Of a stretch of DNA of 64,000 nt, positions 42,796 to 52,202 are shown piece by piece. The stretch is from assembly GCA_003169695.1 (NCBI GenBank), contig PNAS01000017.1, positions 62,001 through 126,000 on the forward strand, in the 5' to 3' direction. The notes under the pieces were generated by a model that worked only from the letters and a program-made list of their open reading frames with translations, was not told the DNA's origin and ran no database searches. How positions within the stretch are numbered: the first letter of the stretch is position 1; each line of letters begins with the position of its first letter. Made by a program: the position numbers and the translations under genes. The DNA is from Spartobacteria bacterium. GTDB lineage: Bacteria; Verrucomicrobiota; Verrucomicrobiia; Chthoniobacterales; UBA10450.

Positions 42796-44280
42796 ATGGC
42801 TACTCAACCGTCCTCTCGGACTGGTGAGCAGCCTCGCAGAGAATCGGGCAAAGCGCCCGGCCGAGGCTGGCCGGAAAAGAATGGCGGCCCCAACGGCGGC
42901 GGGTCATTCACAGCTTCCTCGCAGGATATTCACAGAACGCTTCCGCACAGCATCGAAGCGGAGCAAGGCGTTCTTGGCTCGATGCTTATTTCGCCGCGCG
43001 AGATCATCGCGGAATGCGTCGAGAAGATTAACGAAGAATACTTCTACGTTCCGGCTCACCAAACCGTTTATGTGGTGCTGGTCGAGCTCTGGAATGCCGG
43101 TCAGGGCATCGATCTGATCACATTCACGCAGGTATTGCGCGATCGAAACGTGCTCGAGACCGTCGGCGGCGCTGCGTTCATCACGAGCCTTTTCACGTTC
43201 GTGCCGACGGCCGCGAACGTGACCTATTACCTCGAGATCGTTCGCGACAAATACATCCTTCGCCAAATTATCGCGGCCTGCACCGAAAGCGTACGGCGCT
43301 CGTTCGAGGAGCAGGACGAAGTGAACAACCTCCTCGACGAAGTAGAGCAGAAAATTTTCTCCGTGGGCGAAGACCGCTTCAAAGGTCACGTGCTCACGAT
43401 GAAAGATCAGGTCATGGAGGCGATCGAGGCCATCGAGCAGCTCTACGAGCGCCGCGGCGGGATTACCGGGATTTCCACCGGCTTTGCGGAACTCGACCGA
43501 ATGACGAATGGCCTGCACGAATCCGAAATGATCGTCATCGCCGCGCGGCCGAGCATGGGAAAAACAGCGCTGGCCATGAACATCACAGAGCATGTTGCCA
43601 TCAACGAAAAGTTGCCCGTGGCTGTTTTCAGCCTGGAGATGAGCAGTCAGCAGCTTGTGCAGCGGCTACTCTGTTCGCGCGCTCGCGTGAACCTGCAGAA
43701 AGTACGTGACGGCTTTTTGGCGGAGCGCGATTTTCCGAGTCTTACGGCCGCGGCATCCAAGCTGGCTGAAGCGCAAATTTTCATCGATGACAGCGCCGGC
43801 CTGAGCATTCTCGAGTTGCGCGCAAAGGCGCGGCGGCTGAAAGCGCAAAAAGATATCAAGCTGATTGTGGTGGATTACTTGCAGTTGTTGCGATCGACGA
43901 CACGCCGGGCGCTGGATAACCGTCAGCTGGAAATTTCGGAGATCTCTGCCGGACTGAAGGGGCTGGCGAAGGAGCTGAAAATTCCGATTATCGTCATCGC
44001 GCAGTTGAATCGCCAACCGGAAGCGCGCACCGGCGGAAAGCCACGGTTAAGCGATTTGCGCGAATCGGGCTCGATTGAACAGGATGCGGACCTTGTCGGA
44101 CTGCTCGTTAGGCCGGAAATTTACGAAGAAGATGAAGACGCACGCGCGGAGAAGGCTGGCGAAGCCGAGCTTATTATCGCGAAGCAACGTAACGGACCTG
44201 TCGGGGAAATCGCGCTCACGTTCCTGAAGGAGTTTACGCGGTTCGAAGACCGCGCTCGGAACGTTTCGGAGCCGGCCTAG
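42796..44280 (+). CDS. dnaB: Replicative DNA helicase DnaB
   Basis: 494 residues. Hexameric 5'-3' helicase of the replication fork. A disordered Gly/Pro-rich N-terminus of about 40 residues is followed by LPHSIEAEQGVLGSML, the DnaB N-terminal domain signature. The helicase core has GITGISTGFAELDRMTNGL, Walker A AARPSMGKTALAMN, Walker B KLIVVDYLQLL and SDLRESGSIEQDADLV. No intein is present. It directly abuts rplI, a common arrangement, so expression is coupled. Confidence 0.96.
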   Translation: MATQPSSRTGEQPRRESGKAPGRGWPEKNGGPNGGGSFTASSQDIHRTLPHSIEAEQGVLGSMLISPREIIAECVEKINEEYFYVPAHQTVYVVLVELWNAGQGIDLITFTQVLRDRNVLETVGGAAFITSLFTFVPTAANVTYYLEIVRDKYILRQIIAACTESVRRSFEEQDEVNNLLDEVEQKIFSVGEDRFKGHVLTMKDQVMEAIEAIEQLYERRGGITGISTGFAELDRMTNGLHESEMIVIAARPSMGKTALAMNITEHVAINEKLPVAVFSLEMSSQQLVQRLLCSRARVNLQKVRDGFLAERDFPSLTAAASKLAEAQIFIDDSAGLSILELRAKARRLKAQKDIKLIVVDYLQLLRSTTRRALDNRQLEISEISAGLKGLAKELKIPIIVIAQLNRQPEARTGGKPRLSDLRESGSIEQDADLVGLLVRPEIYEEDEDARAEKAGEAELIIAKQRNGPVGEIALTFLKEFTRFEDRARNVSEPA

Positions 44281-44281
44281 C

Positions 44282-44358
44282 GCAGGCATCCTGCCTGTCT
44301 ACTCACCGTTCGCAAAACGGGCGAGAAGCCTGTTCGCCCACAGGCAAGATACCTCTGC
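44282..44358. repeat. Inverted-repeat element between convergent dnaB and tkt
   Basis: Left arm GCAGGCATCCTGCCTGT and right arm ACAGGCAAGATACCTCTGC form imperfect 17-19-bp inverted ends around a smaller palindromic centre (CGGGCGAGAAGCCTGTTCGCCC). It fills the gap between two stop codons and may act as a bidirectional terminator. Confidence 0.65.
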
Positions 44359-46343
44359 TACAGCGACTTCGCTGCTTCCACGACGTGCGCAGCGTCAATC
44401 CCGAATTCTTTCATGACCTGGTCTCCGGGCCCGCTCATGCCAAAGCGATGCAGGCCAACGACCTTTCCATCCAGGCCGACATACTGATACCAGAGATGGG
44501 GAACGCCAGCTTCAATCGCTACACGACGTCGGCAGGATTTTGGTAAAACTTCTTCGCGGTAATCCGCGGATTGCCGCTCGAAGCGCTCGAAACAGGGCAT
44601 CGAAACGACACGAGCGCCGTCGCCAAGTTCCTTCGCAGCATTCATGGCGTGCTGCAGTTCACTGCCGCACGACAACAAAATGAGATCGAGTTTTCCGCTC
44701 TCGCGCTTGGCGATATAACCTCCGCGCGCGACGCCTTCGCGGCGCGTTTTCACATCGATTTCGCTGAACATTGGGACGGCTTGTCTCGTCAACGCAAGCA
44801 GCGTCGGACCGTCGGTCCGTTGGGTCGCGGCAATAAAGGCGCCCGCCGTTTCTTCGGGATCAGCGGGCCGGATGACATCCAGTTGCGGAATTACCCGCAA
44901 TCCACTCACGGTCTCGACCGGCTCATGTGTGGGGCCATCCTCGCCGACACCGATGGAGTCGTGCGTGAAAATGTAGATATTCGGCAGCTTCGAAAGCGCG
45001 GCGAGCCGGATGGATGCGCGGCAATAATCCGCAAAGACTAGAAACGTCGCCCCCGAGGCGCGGAAGACACCGTGATACCCGATGCCGTTCATGATCGCAC
45101 ACATCCCGTGCTCACGAATTCCGAAGTGAATGTTGCGACCGGAGTTGTGATCACGCGTAAAATCACCTGCGCCTTCAATGTAATTCAGCGTGGAGCCATG
45201 CAGATCGGCGCTGCCACTGATGAGAAAGGGCATTGCTTTCGCGAGCGGTTGCAAAACCTCGTTGCCCGCCTTCCGCGTCGCAATCTTCGCGTCGTTGGCA
45301 AAGGCAGGAATTTTGTCAGATAAGTGTGCCGGGACTCTTTTCTCCATCGCATCGTCGAGCTGGCGTGCTTGCTCGGAATTCTTTGCGCGCCAATCGTTGT
45401 AAGATTTTTCCCAACGCTCGTACTCGGCGATCAAAGTTTTCTTATGTTCGGCAAAATAGTCGCGCACTTTTTCCGAGACGAAGTAGTGCTCGTCCGGCAG
45501 CCCGAGTCCCTTGCGCGCGGCGTCTATATATTTCACTCCAGCTTCGCCGTGCGCCTTGTTCGTCCCGGCTACTTCCGGAATGCCTTTGCCGATTAAGGTC
45601 TGCGCTATGATCATCTGCGGTTTGCCATTGTCGCGTTTCTTCGCCGTATTGAACGCGTCGAGAAAAGCCTGCATGTCCTGGCCATCGATCTTCTGGACAT
45701 CGAAACCGTAGGCTTCGAAACGTTTCCCTGTATCCTCGCTCTGCGTCACCTTGGCCATCGCGTCGAGCGTGACCGCGTTGCTGTCGTAAATCAGAATCAG
45801 ATTATCGAGGCCAAAGTGTCCAGCGAATGAGCTCGCTTCAGCGGAAACGCCCTCCTGTAAACAGCCGTCGCCGGCCAGACAAATGACGTGTTGATCGAAG
45901 ATCATGTGCTCAGATGTGTTGAAGCGCGCGGCCGCCATCTTAGCCGCCACGGCCACGCCGACGGCGTTGCCCACACCTTGTCCGAGCGGACCGGTGGTGC
46001 ATTCCACGCCGGGCGTTTCAAAAAACTCCGGATGGCCCGGTGTCTTGCTGTGCAATTGCCGGAAACGCTTGATCTCGTCCATCGGGAGATCGTACCCGCT
46101 CAAATTCAGCCACGCGTAAAGGAACATGCTGCCGTGGCCCGCCGAGAGAATGAAGTAGTCCCGTCCAATCCAGCGCGGTTTGTCCGGGTTGTGTTTGAGC
46201 GCGTAGCCATACAGCACCGCCCCCATCTCCGCGCATCCCAGCGGAAGACCGAGGTGCCCGGATTTCGAAGCTTGCACCGCGTCCATACATAAACCGCGCG
46301 CCTGGTCTGCCGCGCGCGAAAGAATTTCGAGATTTAAACTCAT
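44358..46343 (-). CDS. tkt: Transketolase
   Basis: 661 residues from ATG 46343 ([18 protein letters not shown]); the frame is open 59 codons further but without similarity. ThDP enzyme of the pentose phosphate pathway. [19 protein letters not shown], the ThDP motif [18 protein letters not shown] ... [31 protein letters not shown] (catalytic Glu) and [18 protein letters not shown] are all present. The length is normal. The 87 bp before the start are shared with the divergent DUF697-like gene. Confidence 0.96.
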   Translation of the reverse strand: MSLNLEILSRAADQARGLCMDAVQASKSGHLGLPLGCAEMGAVLYGYALKHNPDKPRWIGRDYFILSAGHGSMFLYAWLNLSGYDLPMDEIKRFRQLHSKTPGHPEFFETPGVECTTGPLGQGVGNAVGVAVAAKMAAARFNTSEHMIFDQHVICLAGDGCLQEGVSAEASSFAGHFGLDNLILIYDSNAVTLDAMAKVTQSEDTGKRFEAYGFDVQKIDGQDMQAFLDAFNTAKKRDNGKPQMIIAQTLIGKGIPEVAGTNKAHGEAGVKYIDAARKGLGLPDEHYFVSEKVRDYFAEHKKTLIAEYERWEKSYNDWRAKNSEQARQLDDAMEKRVPAHLSDKIPAFANDAKIATRKAGNEVLQPLAKAMPFLISGSADLHGSTLNYIEGAGDFTRDHNSGRNIHFGIREHGMCAIMNGIGYHGVFRASGATFLVFADYCRASIRLAALSKLPNIYIFTHDSIGVGEDGPTHEPVETVSGLRVIPQLDVIRPADPEETAGAFIAATQRTDGPTLLALTRQAVPMFSEIDVKTRREGVARGGYIAKRESGKLDLILLSCGSELQHAMNAAKELGDGARVVSMPCFERFERQSADYREEVLPKSCRRRVAIEAGVPHLWYQYVGLDGKVVGLHRFGMSGPGDQVMKEFGIDAAHVVEAAKSL

Positions 46344-46430
46344 GAGAACGGGTATAATTGGAGCATCTGTGGAAACCAAGCTGAAAGCGGAAGCTGAATC
46401 CGAAATGCAAATTTCCAAAAACAGAATGGA

Positions 46431-47642
46431 ATGAACCGGGCATCTCTTCTCCACATCATCGAACGACTCGAAGGCTTTCTCGGCAAGCTTCCGGCGACGA
46501 TTCAAAAGCCGGTGCTGCACGAGCTAACCCCGCTGAAGGAGTTGTTTCTGCAACAGCGACCGCCGCGCTTCGTCCTGACCGGCTCGAACAAATTGTCGAT
46601 TCAGGAAGTAGTCGCGACGCTTTTCTCTTGGGCGCCGCTGGCGGAGTCGCGCGGCGTCCTCATGGAACTTTTCCGCTGGCAGACAATCGATCTCGGCGGC
46701 CACGGAACAATCGTCCTCCTCGATGCGCGCGGCGCGGATGCAACGAAGATTCCAGACGTCGAAGGGGAGTTGAAGCGACAACCGACCGACGTTTTCCTTC
46801 ATCTCGGTGACGACGGCGGCGCTGCGAGCCTTCCCGCCCGCGAACTCGAAAATCTGGCTACCTTCCACGCTTCGAATACCGCCGCTCGCGTTGCCGCGAA
46901 AATTATCGGCATCGTGTTACACGACACGGGCCGCGTCGCACGCACCACCCACAACGGCAACCACACGCCTCACCCGCAGGCAACCGCGCGCGCGCGACTT
47001 CAAAGCGCGCTGGAAGAAAAACAGGCCGTGAGGGAGCATCTCCTTCAGATCTTTGAATTGGCTTTCACCCCCGCGAGCGCAAGCGGCAGCGAAACGAAAG
47101 CCGACGCGCAATCCTTCATGTCCCTTCTTGCGCGACAACTTCCGAACGAAGCTCGCGTGGAAATGGTCCGGATCGCGCGTGATCGCACGGCCCAAATCGA
47201 GATCGCCCAATCACTGGTAAAATCGACCACGGCCATCTGTGCCGCGATCGGCGCTCAACCCATTCCGTTAGCCGATCTCCCAATTCTTACCGCGCTCCAG
47301 CTCGTTATGGTCTCCGGCATCATGTACATCGGCGGTCGCGAGAGAAGCCTTCGCGCGGCCACGGAGTTCATCGCCGCGCTCGGTGTGAATGTCGGGGCCG
47401 GGATGATCCTGCGGGAAGGCACTCGCGCACTCCTGAAGTTTTTTCCGGGCTGGGGAAACGTGGTCTGCGGAATGGTGGCGGGCGCCGGGACGTATGCGAT
47501 CGGTCGCGCGGCCATCGTTTATTTTCTGGAGGGCGTATCGCTGAAGGATGCCCGGCGAACCTACCTGGCGAGCCGGAAAAAACGCGCCCAACGGAAACCT
47601 ACGAGGCTCAGGGAGGTTAAGGCCGCGTCCGTGACAACTTAG
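46431..47642 (+). CDS. Degenerate GTPase-like protein with DUF697 (YcjF-type) C-terminus
   Basis: 403 residues. The N-terminal half aligns in pattern with an Era-like GTPase: [20 protein letters not shown] at the P-loop position and [10 protein letters not shown] at G3. The P-loop has lost the GxxxxGK[S/T] motif, so GTP binding is doubtful. Residues about 253-375 match DUF697: [69 protein letters not shown], with two to three hydrophobic helices that may insert in the membrane. The tail is basic. Function unknown. Confidence 0.65.
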   Translation: MNRASLLHIIERLEGFLGKLPATIQKPVLHELTPLKELFLQQRPPRFVLTGSNKLSIQEVVATLFSWAPLAESRGVLMELFRWQTIDLGGHGTIVLLDARGADATKIPDVEGELKRQPTDVFLHLGDDGGAASLPARELENLATFHASNTAARVAAKIIGIVLHDTGRVARTTHNGNHTPHPQATARARLQSALEEKQAVREHLLQIFELAFTPASASGSETKADAQSFMSLLARQLPNEARVEMVRIARDRTAQIEIAQSLVKSTTAICAAIGAQPIPLADLPILTALQLVMVSGIMYIGGRERSLRAATEFIAALGVNVGAGMILREGTRALLKFFPGWGNVVCGMVAGAGTYAIGRAAIVYFLEGVSLKDARRTYLASRKKRAQRKPTRLREVKAASVTT

Positions 47643-47693
47643 TCGGCAACCCCCGTTGAATAACTTGTGAATAAAGTCGCCGGCACAGTGCGG

Positions 47694-47719
47694 TTTGTTC
47701 ACATCTTTTTGTGAACAAA
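47694..47719. promoter_or_regulatory. Perfect 10-bp palindrome TTTGTTCACA...TGTGAACAAA upstream of ksgA
   Basis: Two perfect 10-bp inverted arms with a 6-nt TCTTTT centre, ending 44 bp before the KsgA-NUDIX ATG. It could be an operator, or an RNA hairpin terminating the upstream gene (a short T run lies in the loop, not after the stem). Operator is the likelier reading given A/T-rich, symmetrical sequence. Confidence 0.45.
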
Positions 47720-47763
47720 GCGGGCGATTTCTCGAGCCCGGCGAACTTGTCGCGCCCGATTCC

Positions 47764-49128
47764 ATGAAGCTATCTGAAATCGACGCTACGCTGCGCGAGA
47801 TTCGGGTCTCGCCGGTGAAAACGCTCGGGCAAAATTTCCTCCACGACCAGAATCTAGCGCGCTGGATCGTCGATAGAGCGGAGCTGACTCCGGAAGATTA
47901 CGTTGTGGAAATCGGGCCGGGCTTGGGAGCGTTGACGCAGTTTGCGCTCGATTCAGGTGCGCTCGTTCTCGCAATTGAAAAAGATCGGCGGCTCGCCGAT
48001 TTCTTGTGCAAACGCTTCACAACCGATCGCTTCGAAATTCTGCATGCGGACGCTCTCGATTTCGACCTCCGCCAACTGTTCGCCAAGCCGCGCGTGAAAC
48101 TGCTCGGCAACCTCCCATACTACATTTCGAGCCAGTTGCTTTTGAAGTTCACGAAATATCCAAGCCCTATATCGCTATGGTTGTTGATGTTGCAAAAGGA
48201 AATGGCGCGGCGTATTTCGGCCTCACCGGGCACGAGCGATTACGGCGCGCTCACGCTCATCGTTCAGCTTCATTATCGTGTCGAGTATCTTCGCACCGTT
48301 CCCGCATCTGTTTTTCTTCCACAGCCAGACGTTGATTCCGCCTTCGTCCGCATCTCACCGCGCGCGCCCGATGAATTACCCGATTACGACGCGGAAACTT
48401 TTTCGCGGATGGTGCGTCGCGGTTTTTCTCAACGGCGCAAGCAGCTGCGAAACTTGCTGCGGGAGGAAGTGCCAAATTGGAAGGAAGCGGCGAGCGTAAT
48501 CGGCTTCGACCCGCGAGCGCGCGCGGAGGAACTTGCTCTCAAGCAATGGATCGCGCTATCCAATCGCACCCGCTCGGCGGACCTATCGGTAGCGACTCAA
48601 GCCGGTTTGGAGCGTCTTCCGGTGGTGGATGATCAGGACCGGTTACTGGGGGACGCGCCGCGCGCCGAGGTGCATGGGAATAACTTGCGCCATCGCGCCG
48701 TTCACATCCTTGTTTTCAATCAATTAGGCGAGCTTTTTCTGCAAAAACGCTCGCGCTGGAAGGACCGCCATTCGCGTCTTTGGGATTCCAGCGCCGCGGG
48801 CCATGTCGACGCGGGGGAAGATTACGATGTGGCGGCAAATCGAGAGCTTTCTGAAGAACTGGGAGTGGCCGCGAACCTAACCCGAGTAGCCAAACTCTCG
48901 GCGTCGGAAAAAACGGGCCAGGAATTCATCTGGCTCTATCAGGCGCGGCACGATGGTCCGTTCGAACTGGCCCGCTCCGAGATCGAGTGCGGCGAATTTT
49001 TCCCGACCGATGTCGTTTCGGACTGGGTCAAAGCTCGGCCCGATGATTTTGCCCCCGGTTTCGTGGAATGCTGGCAGGTCTTTGGCCCAGGCCCAAGCGA
49101 TGTAGAGGCGCTTGTGCCAAGCGCCTAA
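47764..49128 (+). CDS. ksgA: 16S rRNA dimethyladenosine transferase fused to a NUDIX hydrolase domain
   Basis: 454 residues from ATG 47764 (MKLSEIDATLREIR). Residues 1-265 are KsgA: KTLGQNFLHDQNLARWIV, the SAM motif EIGPGLGALTQFALDSG at about 49-65, LLGNLPYYISSQLL (the NLPY catalytic motif) and FSQRRKQLRNLL. Residues about 290-450 are a NUDIX domain of the IDI/YfcD type: RHRAVHILVFNQLGELFLQKRS, then a complete NUDIX box near 346-368 (G-x5-E-x7-REL-x-EEL-G-V), and GFVECWQVF at the end. KsgA alone is about 270 residues, so the second domain is a true fusion in one uninterrupted frame. KsgA dimethylates A1518/A1519; the NUDIX substrate is unknown. Confidence 0.92.
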   Translation: MKLSEIDATLREIRVSPVKTLGQNFLHDQNLARWIVDRAELTPEDYVVEIGPGLGALTQFALDSGALVLAIEKDRRLADFLCKRFTTDRFEILHADALDFDLRQLFAKPRVKLLGNLPYYISSQLLLKFTKYPSPISLWLLMLQKEMARRISASPGTSDYGALTLIVQLHYRVEYLRTVPASVFLPQPDVDSAFVRISPRAPDELPDYDAETFSRMVRRGFSQRRKQLRNLLREEVPNWKEAASVIGFDPRARAEELALKQWIALSNRTRSADLSVATQAGLERLPVVDDQDRLLGDAPRAEVHGNNLRHRAVHILVFNQLGELFLQKRSRWKDRHSRLWDSSAAGHVDAGEDYDVAANRELSEELGVAANLTRVAKLSASEKTGQEFIWLYQARHDGPFELARSEIECGEFFPTDVVSDWVKARPDDFAPGFVECWQVFGPGPSDVEALVPSA

Positions 49129-49143
49129 CAAAACGGCAGGCGA

Positions 49144-49452
49144 TCAGCGCCCACGCGCTTTCTTCTTTCCCTTTGCCTTTGCCGACCGTTTGCCGCGCGA
49201 AGCCTTCGCCGCGCCCATCGGTCCGCGAAATACGCGTGCCGGCAGATCGCTCATCGCCGCGCGCTTAAACTTCCGGGCGGCCCGCCGCGCGCCTTCCTTA
49301 CCGCCGTATCCACTGTCGCTGAACAATCGCGTGATCGTTTCCTTCCCGCGAAGGAAGTGGACCTGAAATCCGTGCGTTTGTTTCTTGGCGCGTGACTTGG
49401 TGTCAATGCGACGGATGTTTTGCTCCGAATCGGGATTAGCTCTTTTTTTCAT
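49144..49452 (-). CDS. Small basic protein with AP2-like DNA-binding fold (tentative)
   Basis: 102 residues. Residues about 14-66 (RRIDTKSRAKKQTHGFQVHF, then LFSDSGYGGKEGARRAARKFKRA) follow the three-strand plus helix pattern of AP2/integrase-like DNA-binding domains. The C-terminal 30 residues are almost pure Lys/Arg/Ala (KASRGKRSAKAKGKKKARGR), like nucleoid-associated tails. It would bind nucleic acid; role unknown. Encoded convergently with ksgA, 15 bp apart. Confidence 0.55.
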   Translation of the reverse strand: MKKRANPDSEQNIRRIDTKSRAKKQTHGFQVHFLRGKETITRLFSDSGYGGKEGARRAARKFKRAAMSDLPARVFRGPMGAAKASRGKRSAKAKGKKKARGR

Positions 49453-49516
49453 GGATCTTGTGCCTAACGAACCACTCTAAATAGGCCGTGCGCAACTGCA
49501 AACGCGCAGTGCGTCC

Positions 49517-50284
49517 TCAACGACCCACCTTCCATGATTCCGGCGGCGGCAAATGCCAGTTCTGCCACTTCGTATCGTACTCTGAAGCAGGCAGGAGCGC
49601 GTAACATGGGTGCTGCGGTGCCCTGAGCCAAGTGATGAGTTTCGCCAAATCGGATTCCGCCATCGTAGTGCACCCAGCCGTAGGCCGATCGACTCCACGA
49701 CGGATATGAAAAAATATGGCGCTGCCTGCGCCGGGCACAGGTGGATCGGAGTTATGCCGAATCTCCACCAGCCAGCGGTAAGCAAAATCGTTGTGTCGCA
49801 TCTTTTGTTTTGCGAACCACGGCGGCGGATTCGCCGGATCGGGGATCGTGACAAAACGATTGTAGTCCGGGCTGCTCACGTCATCGCTCCAGGCGTCGAC
49901 GGTCGTCACTTGATGAAAGGGATAATCAGAGCCGGCGGGAAGTTGAGCATCGTAAGTGTAAATCTTGCCGATTCGAAAGATCCCAGCAGGAGCGCGCCCA
50001 TCGCGCTCAGTTTTCCGCAAGCCGCTTTCATTTTGTCCCGCAAGACCGCTGCCCCAGGCGACTCCGCTCTTGCCAAAGAGGACGGGAACGGCCGGGGCGG
50101 CCGGCGACCAATTCGTTCCCGGTGTGCGCCCAAATAGTTGCAAGTGACCGCGCATCGAATTCCAGTTCGGCGCGATACCGACAATCAATTGCGTGCAATC
50201 ATCTGGGACGCCGTCGGCGTATCCGGTAGCCGCGAGCGCCATCAAAACGCTAAATCTTAGGTAACGTGCCGTTGCGATAAACAT
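49517..50284 (-). CDS. L,D-transpeptidase-like secreted protein (YkuD/COG3786 type)
   Basis: 255 residues with a short signal peptide (MFIATARYLRFSVLMALAATGYA). VPVLFGKSGVAWGSGL, then RDGRAPAGIFRIGKIYTYD, is typical of the COG3786 branch. SAIFFHIRRGVDRPTAGCTTM gives the conserved His and catalytic Cys of the YkuD site (His-x10-TAGC). LRAPQHPCYALLP ends the domain. Such enzymes form 3-3 peptidoglycan crosslinks or attach proteins to the wall. Divergent from the GT-C/TPR gene. Confidence 0.82.
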   Translation of the reverse strand: MFIATARYLRFSVLMALAATGYADGVPDDCTQLIVGIAPNWNSMRGHLQLFGRTPGTNWSPAAPAVPVLFGKSGVAWGSGLAGQNESGLRKTERDGRAPAGIFRIGKIYTYDAQLPAGSDYPFHQVTTVDAWSDDVSSPDYNRFVTIPDPANPPPWFAKQKMRHNDFAYRWLVEIRHNSDPPVPGAGSAIFFHIRRGVDRPTAGCTTMAESDLAKLITWLRAPQHPCYALLPASEYDTKWQNWHLPPPESWKVGR

Positions 50285-50336
50285 TTCCCAAACTTAGACG
50301 CGCATCTTATTGCTTCTGTCCAACCCAATTCCGTCG

Positions 50337-52112
50337 GTGAAAAAAATCTTCCCTGCTCTTTTTCTGTCCGCGCTGGTGTTCGCTGTTCATGCACCAGCGC
50401 TCCGAAACGGTTTTGTCTGGGACGACACCGCGTTGATTTTGCGCGATCCGCTCATCCGAAGCTGGCGCCTGATCCCCGAAGGGTTTCAGCATTTCCTTTT
50501 TACTGACGCGACGGCCTCTGATTTCTACCGGCCGATCCAACGGCTGACCTACACGCTCGATTACGGCGCGTTCGCTTTTCGTCCTGCCGGTTATCACCTG
50601 ACCAACATCGCATGTCATCTCGCCGCTACGCTCGCACTGCTCCTGCTCGCCGACGAGTTGTTGGGTTTATTCGGAATCGAGGAACGGAAACGGAGGCGCG
50701 TCGCGTTCTTCGCCACGCTCGCATGGGCCATTCATCCTGTGCACACCGCCGCCGTCGTTTACGTTTCTGGACGGGCCGATCCACTCGCTGCGACGTTCGG
50801 ATTTCTCGGCCTCTATTCCGGAATCCGGAGCTTGCGCACGAGCGGCGCGAATCGATGGATTCTCGTTTTTGCTGGCGGCGCGTTATTCCTCCTGAGCGCG
50901 TTGAGCAAGGAGATTGGAATTGTTTTTCTTCTTTTGTGGTGCGCGATTTTGTTGCTGAAAAAAAAGTGGAAGGAATTTTTGCCGGCAACGGTCGCCGCGC
51001 TTTTCGTGGTTGTGATTTATCTCAGCGTTCGCCTGCCGGCGGAGCACGTGCCGGCGCCCACGCTTCGCACTCCGACGCCGCTCGTCGTTAGACCCATCCT
51101 GGCTGCCCGCGCTTTCGCTGAATACACCGGGTTGGTTCTGCTGCCGATCAATCTCCACATGGACCGGGATGTCGAGACTCATCCGGAAGGAGCGGCGAAC
51201 GCGAACAGCGCGGCCTGGCGCGAATTGCAAACGCTCCTGGGAATATTACTCGTCGTCGCTGCCGTTTATTGGCTGATGCGCAGCCAGAAACAGGACGCGG
51301 CGATCTCTGGCTGCCTTGTCCTGGCAACCATCGCCTATCTCCCAGTTAGCGGCATTTTTCCTCTGAATGCGACCGTCGCCGAGCACTGGATCTATCTGCC
51401 GACCGCGTTTCTCTTTCTCGCCGCGGGCCTGGCGATTTCGCGATTTTCGATTTCCAACACTGTCCTCGGATCGGTTCTGGCTGTTTGGTTCCTCTTTCTT
51501 GGTGCGCGGACCTGGATCCGAACCTTTGATTGGAAAGATCAACGGACCTTCCTCGAGCGCACCCTCGCGAGCGGCGGAGATTCTGCCCGAATGCTGATCA
51601 ACCTCGCTGGGCTCGAGCTGAATGAGGGACAACTCGATTCCGCCAAAAAGCATTTGGCGCTGGCGCTACGCAAGGAACCGAACCAACCCCTGGCAATCTT
51701 GAATCTCGCGTCGGTCGCGATTCGGCAAAACGATTTCACCGCCGCGCACGATTTGCTCAACCGCGCGACGAAGATGCCGCTGATCGAAGCCAGGGCTTAT
51801 GAGCTTCTCGCGGTCTTAGAGTACAAGGAGGACGGCCGCGTTGATCTGTCGCGGTTGCGGCTAGCGGCGCGCACGGGACCTCCGAATTGGGCGGTCGAAA
51901 AACGGTACGTGGAAGCGTTGGCCCAGAACGGCGAAACCGCCGCGGCGATATCAGAGCTCAAGTCATGCCTGACTGCGCAATGGTATCGCGCGGAGTCGTG
52001 GCAATTACTGAGCGAGCTGCTAAGCAAAGCAGGCCAGGCGGCCGAGGCCGCCGAAGCGAAGGCGCGCGCGGACGCATACGACGTTCATCTGGATGAGCAT
52101 CCCGTTCGGTAG
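50337..52112 (+). CDS. GT-C-type membrane glycosyltransferase-like protein with C-terminal TPR repeats
   Basis: 591 residues from GTG 50337 (MKKIFPALFLSALVFAVHAP); a TTG 27 bp upstream is possible. NGFVWDDTALILRDPLIRSW has the acidic pair typical of the first outer loop of GT-C enzymes (Pmt/TMTC-like), AIHPVHTAAVVYVSGRADPLA and LLSALSKEIGIVFLLL are further TMTC-like blocks, and EHWIYLPTAFLFLAAGL follows. About 9-10 membrane segments occupy residues 1-410. Residues about 425-585 are TPR-like helices (MLINLAGLELNEGQLDSAKKHLALALRKEP and following). It could mannosylate exported proteins; the substrate is unknown. Confidence 0.75.
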   Translation: MKKIFPALFLSALVFAVHAPALRNGFVWDDTALILRDPLIRSWRLIPEGFQHFLFTDATASDFYRPIQRLTYTLDYGAFAFRPAGYHLTNIACHLAATLALLLLADELLGLFGIEERKRRRVAFFATLAWAIHPVHTAAVVYVSGRADPLAATFGFLGLYSGIRSLRTSGANRWILVFAGGALFLLSALSKEIGIVFLLLWCAILLLKKKWKEFLPATVAALFVVVIYLSVRLPAEHVPAPTLRTPTPLVVRPILAARAFAEYTGLVLLPINLHMDRDVETHPEGAANANSAAWRELQTLLGILLVVAAVYWLMRSQKQDAAISGCLVLATIAYLPVSGIFPLNATVAEHWIYLPTAFLFLAAGLAISRFSISNTVLGSVLAVWFLFLGARTWIRTFDWKDQRTFLERTLASGGDSARMLINLAGLELNEGQLDSAKKHLALALRKEPNQPLAILNLASVAIRQNDFTAAHDLLNRATKMPLIEARAYELLAVLEYKEDGRVDLSRLRLAARTGPPNWAVEKRYVEALAQNGETAAAISELKSCLTAQWYRAESWQLLSELLSKAGQAAEAAEAKARADAYDVHLDEHPVR

Positions 52113-52198
52113 ATGGATCGGACGCTCCGTCGCACGTTGACAACAATGGCGGCGAAGCCGCGACAATTAACGTCGCAAGCGGAGCGCGCGATCCCACC
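52112..52198. repeat. Family B inverted-repeat element, copy 2 (87 bp)
   Basis: Begins GATGGATCGGACGCTCCGTC and ends GCGGAGCGCGCGATCCCACC, with the central GCGGC/GCCGC hairpin, matching copy 1 at 10229-10316 in layout. It starts at the last base of the GT-C/TPR gene stop and ends 4 bp before the recQ stop, so it fills a convergent gap. Confidence 0.8.
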
Positions 52199-52202
52199 AA
52201 GA

